From assembly GCA_051453625.1 (NCBI GenBank), contig JBOZIK010000001.1, positions 212,185,561 to 212,245,796 of the forward strand: DNA of 60,236 bases, written 5' to 3'. Both the position numbers and the translations under genes were made by a program. Origin of the DNA: Welwitschia mirabilis. Taxonomy: Eukaryota; Gnetophyta; Gnetopsida; Welwitschiales. Position 1 is the first letter of the stretch; every line of letters begins with the position of its first letter. Below the pieces are notes generated by a model. The model saw only the letters and a program-made list of their open reading frames with translations, was not told where the DNA came from and did not search any database. Shown piece by piece: positions 22,206 to 36,049 of this stretch.

Positions 22206-23280
22206 AAATAACTTCAAATTGGTAGCGCAACACTGCAATACACTTTTTTTGACATGTGACCTACTGCTTCTTTATCTAGTTCTTACATGCGATCTTCGCA
22301 TCTACACGCAGTCTACTGTATCACCCTGACAGCCTATTCTCCTGTGTGTCTACTTATTGTTACTGACTATTTTTTTAATGATGATNNNNNNNNNNNNNNN
22401 NNNNNNNNNNNNNNNNNNNNNNNNNNNNNNNNNNNNNNNNNNNNNNNNNNNNNNNNNNNNNNNNNNNNNNNNNNNNNNNNNNNNNATGATGATGAGTTGC
22501 CTACATGCACCTATGTTATAGAGATTTTCATCAATCCAACCTACCTTCTTCTAGCTTCTAACTTGCTCACTTACTAGGCCCACTACCTTGCTATTTTAAC
22601 TTGCTCACTGGTAGGTTTACTTTATTACATTGGTTTCCTTTGACACTCTGCAATCAGATAACTTGCGATCCGTTAACTGTCATGTCTACTGCTATGCTGT
22701 GTGATCGTGCATTACTTTTGTGCATCTCTGGCTGTTTGCACAGTCTGTAGTAATGCGCTTCTCTTACTGCAGCTGCTATTTAGATCAAGGGTGCTTTTGC
22801 TCCACTACTCTTATTACGTAGATTGACTATCACTCTATGTCGCTGCCACCTGCTTTGCATGCCCTAGTCGAGCTTGCCTGCAACATGTTGTAACGTACTT
22901 CATGCCTGTGATATCACATCTCTGTGCTTTGTCAATTCTGCTATCCTTTATTCCTTGCCGGCTCTACCTGCCTTGTCTAATAGCGCATGCAACTAGTGCA
23001 TACACTGCTTCTCTCATGTGCCTCTTATTGAGCTAGTGCATGTGCCTACTGTTGTGTTTATTATTCCCACCGATCTAGATGATCTGCTATCGCCTATGCC
23101 CGATTTTGCATTTTACCTACTGAACCCCTCTTTAAAGGTTCTTTTACCATCCTCTTCTTCATTGCAAGTGAATTATGCCAGCACACCTACATCTCATCTT
23201 GCCACTATCTGGCCTTACTTTACTATGGTAATAGATTTAAAGTTTTTGTTATTGCATTACTTAAATGATAAGAGCATCTT
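22206..23280. other. C-rich island without recognised gene
   Basis: Plus-strand C content is clearly higher here than in neighbouring sequence, with many CTGC/CTAC strings. A 100-N gap sits at 22386-22485 between GATGAT and ATGATGATGAG, suggesting a collapsed GAT microsatellite. The open stretch at 23018-23287 (contains TDLDDLLSPMPDFAFYLLNP) has no family I recognise. It may be one side of a retroelement with strand-asymmetric composition. Confidence 0.4.
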
Positions 23281-23284
23281 AGTG

Positions 23285-23420
23285 TAGTGGCAAAGTGTGG
23301 TAAAGTGCTTCTCATATCATGTGATCACTCTTGGGTTTGATTCCACGTGGGGTGAAAAACTAGTTTCTACTTGGTTTTTCACAAATTTTTATGCTAACAT
23401 GTGTGCACATGTGCTTGTGT
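23285..23420 (+). repeat. tRNA-derived SINE-like element
   Basis: A box-like TGGCAAAGTGTGG at 23288-23300 is followed by TAAAGTGCTT, and a B box-like GGTTTGATTCC lies at 23334-23344 (one mismatch to GGTTCGATTCC). The order and ~35-bp spacing are those of a Pol III internal promoter in plant tRNA-derived SINEs. The downstream body (TGAAAAACTAGTTTCTACTTGG...) is not tRNA-like, which argues for a SINE rather than a tRNA gene. The 3' end and target duplication were not defined. Confidence 0.5.
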
Positions 23421-24900
23421 TGGCTATTTCCTTTGTTTTTGTGCACATGCAAAATTACTAGCTAATTGCTAGCTCTTAGCTCCTTGTGCACACATTCATT
23501 TAGCTGAGCCATTGCTTAGCCAATGACCCTCTTTTGCACACATAAGTAATTTTTTTTTGTTTTTAGATTTTTTTTTGAGCTATTTTTCAAGTTTTCTTAA
23601 GTTTTTTGGGAATTTTTCACATTCATAAGCCTCAAAATTAGTTTTTTGAGTAATTTTTCTGCTTTTCAAAAGTTTTTGGGCATTTTTATGATTGTTGTAA
23701 GCCCTTAACCTTATCTTTTTTCTTTTTCTTTCATCAAGTTAAATTTGGAATGTGGACCAAGATCCAGTTAACTTGATTTTTCTTACTTAGATCTATTTTT
23801 GTGATTTGAATAACTTAAGCTAAGTTTGGAATGTTGAGTGAGATTCGCTTAGCTTAACTATACCAACTTAGACATTATCTTTATATGGGCTTTTTAGTGG
23901 TTTTCCCCTTTACTTTTCTTACATTTAACTTTAATTGTTGGTGATGAAGTTTTAAAATTGAAAATTAATTTTACCCTAAACACATCCCATTTTTCACTAG
24001 CAATGAGTCTTGGTTGGTGACAGGTATGGGAAGCCTTACATGGACAGAGGTTCATATTAAGTTACACTGCCCTATAAGCTTATTGTGTAGTTTTTAACTA
24101 CCTTAACCATGAAGTTTAGGTCGTATAAAGAGTTGTATCTCTCTTAAGTAAAAATGTCCTAGGCATCCCAAAGTCCAGATTCCCATGTATACCTTGGTAA
24201 TTGAGGGTATATTAGATGAAGGCCAAAGGCACAGTGGTATGATCTATTTAGATTTTATCACCAAGTCAACAAGAAGGCATAAGTGTAATCAAATTTTAAA
24301 TTTACTTAGTCTAAAGTATAAGTAAGTCACTAATATTGCATGGTACTCTTCCTTAAGGGGAGTATATAACTGAGGTAACCAAAATTGATTGATAACTTAG
24401 ACGCCCCACTAAGGTGATTCACTTTTTATCCTTGTACTCCCTTATGAGACAAGGGTACCATCTTTGGAGAGGACACAATCACTACTCAAATTTAGGAGCA
24501 GACTCTAAAATTGACAAAGATGCATTTTCATTATCTAAAAATTACATCAGACCCCTTATCTTTTATCTCGCTTACATTAAGAACATTTTAGAAAAATACC
24601 TCTATTTGTTCTTGTGTGCATAGGCTTTTTGTTGTTTAGGAGGGTTTATCTTGATTGTCATACACTGTGGTTTGGATAGATCACTCAGAGTTTTGGGCTT
24701 GATCCTCTTTCATTGTAACTACACCTCTCCATCATGACATTTTTTTTTACAATCTCTTTTCTTTTGTTGCATTGTGACTTAAATAGATCACTTGAAATTA
24801 TGGATTAGAGTAAAATTCTTTTTTTCTGCGACTATACCATTATCTTTGTTTTTTTTCCTTATTTTCATTTTTTGGATTTTAACTAGGTTTTTTTTTGTGT
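23421..24900. other. unassigned sequence with T-rich tracts
   Basis: No gene recognised. Poly-T-rich tracts occur at 23545-23590 and 24735-24900. By position, the stretch just before 24930 should contain the N-terminal part of the copia gag that follows, but it is too decayed to define. It may also hold that element's 5' LTR. Confidence 0.4.
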
Positions 24901-24929
24901 ATCAAACTAGTTCAACATATTGGTAATTT

Positions 24930-27900
24930 GAAGAAAGACAAATATTAGTGCTCACGATACAAAAGACAAGGTCATATCACAGAATTTTATAGGATATCTT
25001 AAGACAAGATAAAATCTACACCTAAATTTAATGCAGTTACTAAAGAATTTGAATCTCTTGATGATGAAAATTTTGAGTCAAATGCAATTTTTCACAACTC
25101 TGACTTTGTGGATATGAGTGAGCACATACATCATGATGAGACATGAATTCTTGATACAGGTACTACTTGTTATATGACTTCTTGCATAATTGTTTTAATG
25201 ATTTCATTAAAGTGCCAAATCAGGTTTATTTAGTAGACAAAACTCTAGTTCCAATCGAAGACTATGGTTTAGTTACCCTTGACTTGACATCGCTCTTTCC
25301 ACAAAGTCTTTTCCTTTTTCTATATGTGCCTTCTTTGAGGTTGCATCTTCTATCGCCTTTCACTTTAGTACACGAAGATCACTTAATTTCTATAATAAAG
25401 CACTCACTGGATATTTATGATTGCAATCAATAACTGGTTATGAAAGGCTAAATGAATGGAAATCTTATTCATCATCATGGTTGTGTTAAAATACGAAAGA
25501 TCGCTTACATAGGTTTCCAATATGAGATATCTCCCTTGTTACTGTGGCATGCTTGACTAGGACATCCTACTTCTTACATCATGAATGCGATGTGTGATAA
25601 TGGACATTAGTTTCTTCTGTCCATTTCATAGGATTTTCCTTAGTATAAAGCATGTATAATAGATGAAGCAACTCGACAGTGGTTTGTACCAAGTAAGTGG
25701 TGTGCTAATCGAAAGCTTCTACCTATTCACAATAATCGATGTGGATCTATACTAGTTTCCACTCTCCATAACTTTCATTAGTTTATCTCCTTTACTGATG
25801 ACTATTCATAAATGACTTGGGTGTATTTCATCACATCCAAATCTTAGACTCTGGACATTTTTAACGAGTTTACTAAAGTGGAAAAGTAAGTCAATTGTTG
25901 AATTAAGAGATTCCATTTAGATAATGTTGGCAAATATACATCTACCAAGTTAAGGACTTTCTTTCTTCTGAAGGTATTCATCATTTGAAGACCTACCCTG
26001 GAACACATCAATAAAATGGTATTACACAGCGATTTAATCACACAATCATGGATACGATGCATTTCATGATGTATTTTAATGGTTGTAAGGCCTATCTTTA
26101 GGGTGAATAAATGAATACAACTGTGCATCTTAATAACTACATTAGTTGACATACTAATAAAGGAGTATCTCCAGCTGAGAAGTGGTATGGGTACAAGATA
26201 AACCATTTTTGTGATTTTGATTGCAAGTGCTATGTCTATATTCCACATGAACATCATGAAAAATTTAGAGTGCATGCTCACATCAACATTGTTATGGGAT
26301 ATCCAACTGATAGAAGGGTTATTGAGTGTATCTTCTAGAGCATCATAAGATTATTGTTTCTTATAATATCATCTTTTCAAAGACTTCAAACGATAATACT
26401 AGCTTAATTTTTCAAAGCTTCATCCTACATCTAACCCAGTAACCATCTTGGACGTTTACTATCCTATAGTTGAGGGAGAGATGTAGCAATAAGTCCTACT
26501 CTAGTTCCTTCTATTAGTATGATTTCTTTGCAACCTATAGGAATTGAGCAATTTGGTTCTTTAAGCACACTTAATCATCGTTCCAGTAGTAATTCAATAG
26601 GTTCTTTGACTAAAGAAACTAAGACTACCAATAAACAATATCAAAGTACTTAGTTACAGTCTACTCTCTAAGATGCTCGTAATGAGGAAAAAGGTAAAAC
26701 TAAAACTAGACATGACTCATATATATCCCATAATGATAATGATAATGAGGCATATGAGCTCCACCTGACTTTTGATGGTGAACAAACTCATTTAAGAATG
26801 CTATTCAACATGATCATTGGATAAAAGTCATGCAAGAAGAATATGATAGCCTTATTTAAAATGGTAATTGGGAGTTCATAGACCTTCCATTAGGATGCAT
26901 AACATTACTTAACAAATAGGTTTTCCACAATAAATATAATGCGAATAATACCCTTGAGTGACATAAAGCTCCGTTTATTGCTGTAAGCCTAAGACACAAG
27001 AAAGGACTTAACTATAATAAAGTCTTTACTCTAATAACAAAATGGACTACCCTTAGAATAGTAATTACCTTGGTAGCACAAAAACAATGGAAGCTTTATC
27101 AATTGAATATAAAGATTGCATTTCTCTGTGAAGACTTAAAAGAAGGAATCTACATGATGTAACCAAATGATTTTGAAGAAAAAGGTAAAGAACATAAGGT
27201 GTGTAGATTGATCAAGTATTTATACAGGTTCAAACAAGCATCAAGAGCTTGGTACACTAAGCTTGTAAATTATTTAAGTTTCATTGGATTTAGATTATAT
27301 AATTATTAAGATGTGAATAACACATTGTTCATAAAATATAAGGGAAAAGATCCACATACATAGTGGTATATGTAGATGATATGATGATAAATGGAAGTGT
27401 TGAATAAGATATGAAAGATCAAAAATCACATTAACTAGGTAATTTAAGATTCTTGATCTCGGATTGGCTAGATTCTACTTAGGTGTAGAAATTATTTAAC
27501 AAAAGGATGAAATATTATTAACACAAAAGAAGTACATCATAGATATAATCTAGAAGTTTAAACTAGAAGACACATAAGAAGTTGTAATGCATTTAGAAAA
27601 AAAAGTCAAGATATTTATTGACAAAGACTCGTAACCTGTGAATGAAATAGAATGCAAAAGTACAGTAAGAATTCTGATTTATGTAACTAATACCAAACAT
27701 ATCATATGTTTTTGGTGTATTATTAAGATATCTTCTTGCACCTAAGGTCACTCATTTGAACACTGCAAAGAGAGCACTGAGATACCTAAAGAAGACAAAA
27801 GAGTTAGGTCTTACCTATAAAAGAAACTCTCAATGCATCCTCAAGGCATATTCTAAATTAAATCTTATTAGAAATACTAATACCTCATTGTCAACATTAG

Positions 27901-28240
27901 GGTATTTAATGTTCTTGGGAACACTGCCTCTATCTTGATGGTCAAAGCGTTAAAAAACTATAGCATAATCTTCTGCTAAAGCTAAATATACAATTGCTTT
28001 CAAAGCATGTAGAGAAATTGAATGACTAAGAAAACTATCAAAAGAAATAAACTTAAAACAAATTAAGGCAATAGAACTTTTCCTTAATAATCAGTCAGTA
28101 ATTTTCATAGCAAAAGATCTAGTGCACCATGACAGGATAAAACACTTTTATGCTGGGGTCCACAAAATCAAGGAACTCATATAGAATGAAATTATTATTC
28201 TTGTTTACTATTTGATCATAGAGTAAACCACTAGTACACT
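24930..28240 (+). mobile_element. Ty1/copia relic (gag end to RNase H)
   Basis: Plus-strand order is zinc knuckle, protease, integrase, RT, RNase H, with integrase before RT as in Ty1/copia. Knuckle: CSRYKRQGHITEFY at 24949-24990, with two Cys turned to Tyr by G-to-A. Protease: ILDTGTTCYMT at 25147, DTG intact, preceded by TGA where the family has Trp. Integrase: LWHA-stop-LGHP near 25540, DNVGKYTS near 25920, and GVSPAEKWYG. RT: KEGIYMM, RFKQASRAWYTKL, and VVYVDDMMING near 27365 with YVDD intact. RNase H: AKRALRYLKKTKELGLTY and a DNQS-like NNQS with HHDRIKHF. Stops and frameshifts throughout. Confidence 0.88.
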
Positions 28241-28379
28241 TAAGAATATAATAAATCAAGATAAGTTTTAATATTTTCAATATAATATTGGATTAACATT
28301 AAATTATAAGAACTCATCACCTTTTACATCATGGTTTTATTTAACTTTTAAAGTCTTTACTTCAAGTCACTTTCTATGC

Positions 28380-28600
28380 TAGTACTATGGTATGGTAGTA
28401 TAATTTTAACATAGTATTATGAGTCATTTAAAATAGTTTTTCCTTATATCATGGGATGTGTAACATGTCATAGGATCTTATTTGTCATGAGATGTATAGT
28501 AGTAAATTTACTACTTCTAAAATGAAGTAGTTCCCTCATATGACAACTTCTTTAAGGAGGTTTTCTATTGTAAGTCATATTTGAAATCTTGATCTTCATA
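28380..28600 (+). repeat. LTR-like repeat with ~34-bp minisatellite, copy 1
   Basis: Four units of 32-35 bp start at 28380, 28412, 28447 and 28479 (core TAGTATTATGAGATGTGTA). They are followed by a region (AGTAAATTTACTAC, AATGAAGTAGTTCCCTCA, GGAGGTTTTCTATTGTA) that also occurs at 33280-33350. It lies about 140 bp past the RNase H of the copia relic, so it is probably that element's 3' LTR. Confidence 0.65.
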
Positions 28601-31600
28601 TATTTTTATTTTCTTAAAAAGAATCATATTTCCATAGTAAAGGCAAAATTATTTGGGCACATAAGATATCTGCAAAGAATCTACATTATAGGTTTTATTT
28701 TTTATTCTAAAACTTTAGGAAAACCCTAATCCTTATGTGAAATCATATTTTGTTCATCTCTTTATAAAATATGACTTAGGTTTAAGTATGAACACCATCT
28801 CTTATTACCTTTAGTCCATTATTAGTTCACTCACAATTGACTCTTATTCACTTGTAGTCTTTTTTTGATAAAACTAGGTGTTACTCCACTTCTATCTTCA
28901 CTATCACTTTAGAATTCTAGTTTCTAGGCAAGGGTGCATGACTTTGGATATTTAGTACTAGTAATTTATAATGAATAAGATGATGAAAATGTTTGATTTT
29001 GGTTTGTCCCTTACTTTTTCAGATATTATAGTTTGAGACCTTATGTTAAGATTAAGTATAATTTTTTAAATTTTTAACCTTTTTAATCTTAGAAATGCTA
29101 TAAGTAAATATGAATGTTTTAAAATAAAAAATAAAAAGCATTTTTCATTTTCCATTTTCTAATGTTGGTCTAGACATTGTAGTCTTTATTAGTCTATACA
29201 TTAGATGTTTTATTGATCTAGATGTTGGAGTTTTTCATTAATGCTTTTTAAAGTAGGTTATTTATAACTACACTATGCACACACTTAAGATATCATTCCC
29301 ATTATGAAGATATGTGTATAACTTCTTTACAAAGTTATTTCTTGGTTTAGAATTCTCTTGATTTATAATAATACTTTCATATTTAATTTTATGTTTTTCT
29401 TGTTAGACATTAATTATCATACAACTTTATCTTCATGGCCTTATAACATATTTTATTGAAAAAACTCTTTAAGCCCTAATCTTATAAACACTAAAAATGA
29501 ATTAAATCTAAATAACCTTGTAAGGAGATCATTTATAATGATTGTTCTTTTTATGACTAACAATAGTATTATTGTACATACTTTATTTGCTTGTCATATA
29601 TTAAATGTAGAGGATTTTTATCTTCTTTACCTATATATTTATGTAAAATTAAAATAAATATTAATGAAAGAAAATAGTATATATCATATTAGATAAGATG
29701 TGAAAAAATTATTATTTCTAAATTATGTCATTTAGTTGTTTATAATATTTACATATGCATTACATTAAATAAAAAAGACTTATAAAAAGAGACTGTAAAT
29801 GCAATGATTTTAATTTATTTTAGTTTAATAGTTAGGTCATTCTTAAGTAAAGAGGCTTATATTTACACATCTTAAAATTAAGTTACATTTACCAATTTTA
29901 GCTATAATCTTTAAAAACTCAATATAGTCTTCTCAAGATTACTTAAAAATAGGAAGATCAAAGGAAAAAAAAGAAAAGACAATAGAAAATGTTTAAGAAC
30001 ATCTGTTTAAATAACTCCATTAGAAGTCTTACATATTCTTAGTATTTTTAATCAAAAATCCTTATAATATAAACTTTTTAGGATTGAAAGTCTTTAAATT
30101 TAATTATTTTTATGGATGCTAAATTAAAACTTACCAAAATCATCATGAAAATATCATCTTTCTTATTTCAAAAAGAGATAAAGTTCAAACCAAAAAATAT
30201 TATTCATTAAGATGAAGTTTAAACTAGAATAAAAATATTATCAAGAATAACTCATTTATAACATTATCTTAATTGTTTTTAATTTTTAAATAAAACATCC
30301 ACACTAAAAACTTTTTAAATTAATTTCAAATTTAAATAATAAAGTTACTTAATTTAATAGTTAGAGATTTGTAATAAAGAGATTAAACCTTTGATAAAAT
30401 CAAATTTTATAAAACTCTTAAGGGTCATCACATATGTTTCCTTTACATTTATGTTTTTATGATGCTTGTTATGAAATATTTAAAAACTAATAAAGTTAAA
30501 ATTAAAAAGTTTATTTTCACTTTAGTTCTTAGAAGGACAAAGTTTGAGATAAAATCTACTTTAAAATTAATGCATAAAAATGTTCAAATAAATCTCTTCA
30601 TATGAAATTTCTCATTAAAAGGGAATACATATACTTTTGAGCCTTAAGATTATTTCTTCATAAATATAAATCTAATTATAGTTTATTGAATTGATAATAA
30701 AGTGATAGATATATTTGAAATAGTTGGGACTTAATTATTTTTATGACATTGAGATAAGTTTATTTTGGAAATGAATCATTCATCATGATACTGTTGGGAT
30801 CTTGAAATTCCTAAAGCATAGATTAGAGATTGGGTGATAGAGTAGAACAAAGTAAAGTTGAAGGATATGCATTTGAAATACACTCTTAATTATTACCAAT
30901 CATGATATGTTTAAATATGTAAGATTCCACTATTTTTGCCATGCTAAAAAGTTGGATCCAATTTTGTTATTTCTAGATCTCATCCTAAATAAAGAAATAA
31001 AAAATAATCAAACTTAACTAATGGTATGTGAGCATATCCGTTGTATATTATTGGAAAAACATAAAAATAATAATAATTAAAAAATATATTTCCCTTAATA
31101 ACAAATCTAAGAAGTAGATTATCATCCCATTCAAAGTGCTAGAACATAACTGTAGCATAGAAATTCACATAGAATATACTCCATAAGAAAGTTTTAAGGT
31201 TTACTAAAAATAACTTAAAGAGATAACCACATAGATAAATTAAATGAGTTCACTATATAAAACTACCTATACAATTTAATAAAGTTCATCACATAAAATG
31301 ACATATAGAACTTAATAAACTTCATCACATTAAAAACCTCACTATGGTGGTATTTGAGTATATTCTATATGAGAATCATCCTCTATAGAAAAACTTGTCT
31401 TTGCTACTAGTGCTTTTAACTTTTCATTTAAAATATTGTTTTCTCTTGTATAGTAGTTAAGTGTAATATGTTTTGGTTTCTTACAATATTAGTAGATGCA
31501 TCATTTTTCTTTGTTGACTTCTAGCTTCTAAAACATTGATTTCTTAAAAGAATTTCTTATTAAAACTAATGCTTAGGGTCATATTATAAATTCTTTAACT

Positions 31601-33029
31601 TTATTATTTTTTCAGTTAGATAGGATATTAGTCCTTCAAGTTATGCATGAATCTTTTTTAGAGCAAACACAAGATGATAATATTATGAATGAAAACTACT
31701 AAGAAAAATAGCTTTGACATTTTCATTGTTCATTTTTCAACTTACTATTACAAGTTGTGTTAAGAGGGAGTTGAAGTAATTTATTTGTATTGATTTATGT
31801 TAATTAAATTCTCCATTTGTAAACCATGCAACTAATTCTTTAGGTTCTATTTATCCTTTTTTCATTTCTAGTCAAAATGTACACTTAAATCATTATAAAC
31901 TATCTTTAAACATTTTCTTAAATCAATGTCATGAAAATATGAATCATTGAGTTTAACACTAATTAATGGAAGTGATTTTTTATCTAAAATTTCCTAGTTA
32001 GGAACTTTAAATGCATTTGTTGGCTTAGGTATTATACCATTTACAACTTTTCACACTCTTTTAAAAATTAAAACCAATTGAATCTTAATTTTTATGAGTA
32101 AAACTTTGAGCCATTGAATGCTTTAATATCCTTTGATATTCTTATCTCTTTAAGATTTTCTTCCTCCTTAAATAAAATTATTTAGTTGAAAATATACTTA
32201 AAGTACTTTTATGACATCCCCCTTAATTTTTATCCTTTTTATTATAATAATACCTTAGAAAGGTTTAATATTTCCTAGTATCATTCTTCTCTTAATAGAA
32301 TAATTTTATTAAAATATTTACACCTTGCAAAACAACCATTTTTGAAAAATTTCTCAATAATAAAAGTTTAAAAATAATGTAATATACTTTTCCTTTTTTT
32401 CACAAATATGTGTAGCTAGTTATTACAATTTATGCTAGGAGCATAGGACATATTCTTTTAGATTTGAATAGCTGAGATACTATTCAAAAGTATAATTAAA
32501 GTCTCTAAAGGAATAAAAAAAGAAGGAGAAGAAGGTTTCTTCATAAGTGTTTTTAATAACCCACACTAATAATGATAATGCTTTGAATGACTAGGTCTCC
32601 ATTAGTGTATATCTTTTACATGTTCCTATAGTAGATGGTGGTATTCTAAGAAGTGATGGAATTCTTATAGATCATAGTAGAGCTCTACAAGAGAAATTTT
32701 AACACAAGTAGAAAGGAGTTAAGAAGGTTTTAATCAAATAAAATGGGGGTATTTGATTCATAAGAAAGGGATGTAGAACCTATTTGAATTATATTAAACT
32801 AGGTAAATTACTAAAAAATAAGTTGTTAAAAGATAATAGATTAGTAATACTATAGATCTACATAGTTATGAAGTGCTCAAAAGAGATTCAAGGACTTTAA
32901 TACAAAATTCATAGTTTGGTGGCTTCTAATTCCACTATTTTTTATTTTCTTTCTTATAACATGATTTTTATGGGCTTTATTGTGATGCCAACTTAAGTGT
33001 ATTTGATAGGGTATTTTGAGTTGTTTTGT
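28601..33029. other. extremely AT-rich stretch without genes
   Basis: Over 4 kb of very AT-rich sequence with hardly any CpG and no coding stretch of note on either strand. I see no motif of any transposon family. It is most likely very old repeat DNA beyond recognition. A 100-N gap begins at 33030. Confidence 0.5.
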
Positions 33030-33134
33030 NNNNNNNNNNNNNNNNNNNNNNNNNNNNNNNNNNNNNNNNNNNNNNNNNNNNNNNNNNNNNNNNNNNNNNN
33101 NNNNNNNNNNNNNNNNNNNNNNNNNNNNNAAGTT

Positions 33135-33360
33135 ACTCTTAATCCTAGTACTATGAGATGTGTAATATAATTATGGCCTAGTATTATGAAATGTATAGTA
33201 CATGTTTTGACCTAGCATTATGAGATGTGTAATGCATGTAATAATCCTATCTGCGATGGAATGTGTAGCAGTAAATTGACTACTCCTTTAATGAAATAGT
33301 TCCCTCACATCATAATACCTTTTTGGAGGTTTTATTGTAGCCTACATTACCAAAGTTTTT
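33135..33360 (+). repeat. LTR-like repeat with ~34-bp minisatellite, copy 2
   Basis: Four units start at 33146, 33179, 33213 and 33248 (core TAGTATTATGAGATGTGTAAT), followed by the same downstream block as at 28500-28580 (AGTAAATTGACTACTC, AATGAAATAGTTCCCTCACA, GGAGGTTTTATTGTA). Same orientation as copy 1. The unit number is the same in both copies, so the array predates their separation. Confidence 0.7.
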
Positions 33361-33405
33361 TCCGCAGGCATTCTTGTTTTCCCTTGGAGGAGAGCGTATT
33401 CCCAT

Positions 33406-33600
33406 GTTGAGGGGGAAATTGCTAAGGTTTGTGCACACTGTGGTCCCATGCCTACGGATACATGAAAATCCTAGGGAAATCCTAACAGTGTGCTTGCCTT
33501 TATAAGGAAGTTCTTTAATGAAATAAAGATTAATGAAGAGAAATAAAATTTTACTTTTGGTAAATCTTATGCTCTTGCTTTTAGGCTTTCTTATTTCTTA
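33406..33600 (+). repeat. copia 3' end: polypurine tract and LTR start
   Basis: GTTGAGGGGGAAAT at about 33406-33418 is a typical copia polypurine tract, followed by TGCTAAGG as the putative LTR start. A TATA-like TTTATAAGG lies at 33500-33508. The LTR end was not located. No matching pol is visible upstream, where the minisatellite repeat lies instead. Confidence 0.5.
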
Positions 33601-36040
33601 GCATTCAGCTATGGCAATCACTTTTTTTTTTCCTTACATCATGTTCATCATTTAATTCTCTTTCACTAGAATCACAAAGTAATTTTTAAGCTTGTAAATG
33701 TTTTTCTTTAGCAAAGGTATGTTTAAGGAGAATTAAAAAAGGATTAAGTGTATTGATATTAGAAAACTTCTCTTCCTAATCACTAGAAATGATTATTTAT
33801 AAGATGAATTATAAACAAGTCTAATTTGTAATTAAAATAATACATTCAGCATAAAAGGGCTTCATAAATAAGTAATAACTTATTCACTATATGTTTTGCA
33901 TGAAATGTAAGACACACGAGGACAACATCAAAGATGTCATAAACACTAACACATCAATGATCGAAACTCTAGCAATATATTAAATGAAACAATTCTAAAT
34001 GATAAATACAAAAGAGCATTTATAACAAACTATTTCATAGCTAGCAATAATAATTACATTAATGATGGAATAGAAAATGGATTCAATCATGGATTAAAGA
34101 GCATAAACAATAATACAAACACTATAACAAATAATAATCTAGTACAAAGTGAATTTTTATGCTCAAATAAGGTGGATGCTTATAATCATTTTTTCATGCT
34201 TAAAGAGGGAGAAACGAGGCTTAGAACCTCATGATAATATAAGTCATCATCATTGCTATGAGAATTGCAAATATGAAAGAACAAAAATTCAGATGTAGAA
34301 TCAACATAACATGTTGTGGAGCGAAAAATGAATGCATGAAGTGGATTTCCTCAATCCTTGAGGTAGCTTGTGCTTGTATAGCCTAGGATTGGTTATTGAT
34401 TACAATGATATTTACTTGGTATGTTAAAATATATGAAATTTGATCATGATGATTTTGCTTGGGTATTAGGATTAACCATGTTAATCCTTATCTGTAGAAG
34501 ATTTTTTTTAGCTATTTAGCTACTTTGGCTTTTTCAAGAGTAGTCTTCCTTCAAAGCATCAACAACATCATAGATTTAGATGGTGGCATGGGTCTCCTTA
34601 GATTGCATTTGTAGGTAAAAGGCTAGGAAGCTTAGGATGACTTGTAAAACAAAATCCAATTTTCAGTCCTTTTTAAATAATTATTTATATGTATTAAACA
34701 TAACTAATAATAACTGAATGTTAAGCATGATATTTATAGCCTTAAAACATATTATCAACTAAAGTTTAAATAGTCAAATATGTAAAAGTGTAAATAAATA
34801 ATGCGAGTGATTCCTTTTTTATAATTAATAATAATCCTTAACATGTTACCAGGCTATTAGCTCTTATGGATGAATATTGCAAGCATTTGGGATCTCACAT
34901 AAATTGAGAAAAATTTTCTAATTATAACAATAATATCAAGTTTAGGATTTTATAAAAGAAGTAAAAAATATTGGGCAAAAATACAATTTTTAAGCTATTA
35001 TGAATTTCTTTTTCTTTGAAGCTAATAGGAAGAAGCTATGAAACTAGACTATTACTAAAGTAAAAAACAAACTAAGTGGGAAGGGAAAAATCTTATACTC
35101 ACTAGAAGAATTTTAGTAATAAATCATATTCTCCAGACTATGTATTTTTATTACTCTTCTTATAGGTCTCTTAGTAAATCTTCTAATGAAAAAATGTGTA
35201 AACTTATTTTATGTTTTTTATGGTTTGATGATCAAATTAAGAAAGTTTTCCTAGAGTTGCTTAGAAAATTTTCACCTAAGTTAATAAAATGTAAGTCTTG
35301 GCTTTATTAATTGTTATGAATAAAGAATTTATTTACACTTTAAATGAATAACAAAATGGTTGTATAGTAAAGATGCTTGGAGCATTATTTTAAAAAGAAA
35401 ATTAAATAATGAAAACCTAAAAATTAGGTAGGTTATATGGTCATGGGTTCTTTCACTTTATGTTTTTCCCCTAGGCTATTTTTGTTTTAGGATCTTCTAT
35501 TTATTATTGGAAACATGTGTGCATTAAGGTCTCAGAATTAATACTATAATAATTAAATAATTTGTAACCTCCATTTAATGAAGATATATGGATTATGTAT
35601 TTACCTATATTATGTTCTACTTCGAGCAGTTTAGGCATCAATATGATTTCTTGTCTTAGCTTGCATAGAAGATGTTTAACTTTTCAAAAGCCTATATAGG
35701 AATTGACTAAAGTCTTTGAGGTGGATAATATATTATAAGAAGCATAATTAGATATCTTTTAATAGAAGAAAGACATGGTTTTACTTTTAAGGCAAAGATC
35801 ACATATAATGTTATTAATAAAAATAAAAATATTAATGAGAACCTACATAAAATATGGACTATTTGAGTAGCTCCTAGTTTAACACTTTTAAAGATTTATA
35901 TTTTTGTGGTGTTTGATTCATCAAAGCTTATTCATTAGTACTTATTTATAACATTTAGAATTAAGTTATTCGAAATGTCCATTTGTGATGCTGATAATTC
36001 TTTTGAGCATGTTTTCTTTTATTACAGATTTGTTGAGAGT
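33601..36040. other. AT-rich stretch without recognised genes
   Basis: No supported coding region, RNA gene or repeat structure. The right end may contain earlier parts of the LINE RT that becomes recognisable from about 36050. Confidence 0.45.
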
Positions 36041-36049
36041 GCCTAACAC

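Noticed and set aside
23285-23345. Possible functional tRNA gene
   Set aside because: The B box has a mismatch, there is no acceptor-stem pairing by eye, and a non-tRNA body follows; a SINE-like relic fits better.
24949-24990. CCHC-like motif considered as a host zinc-finger gene
   Set aside because: It is followed by copia protease and integrase, so it is the gag knuckle of a transposon.
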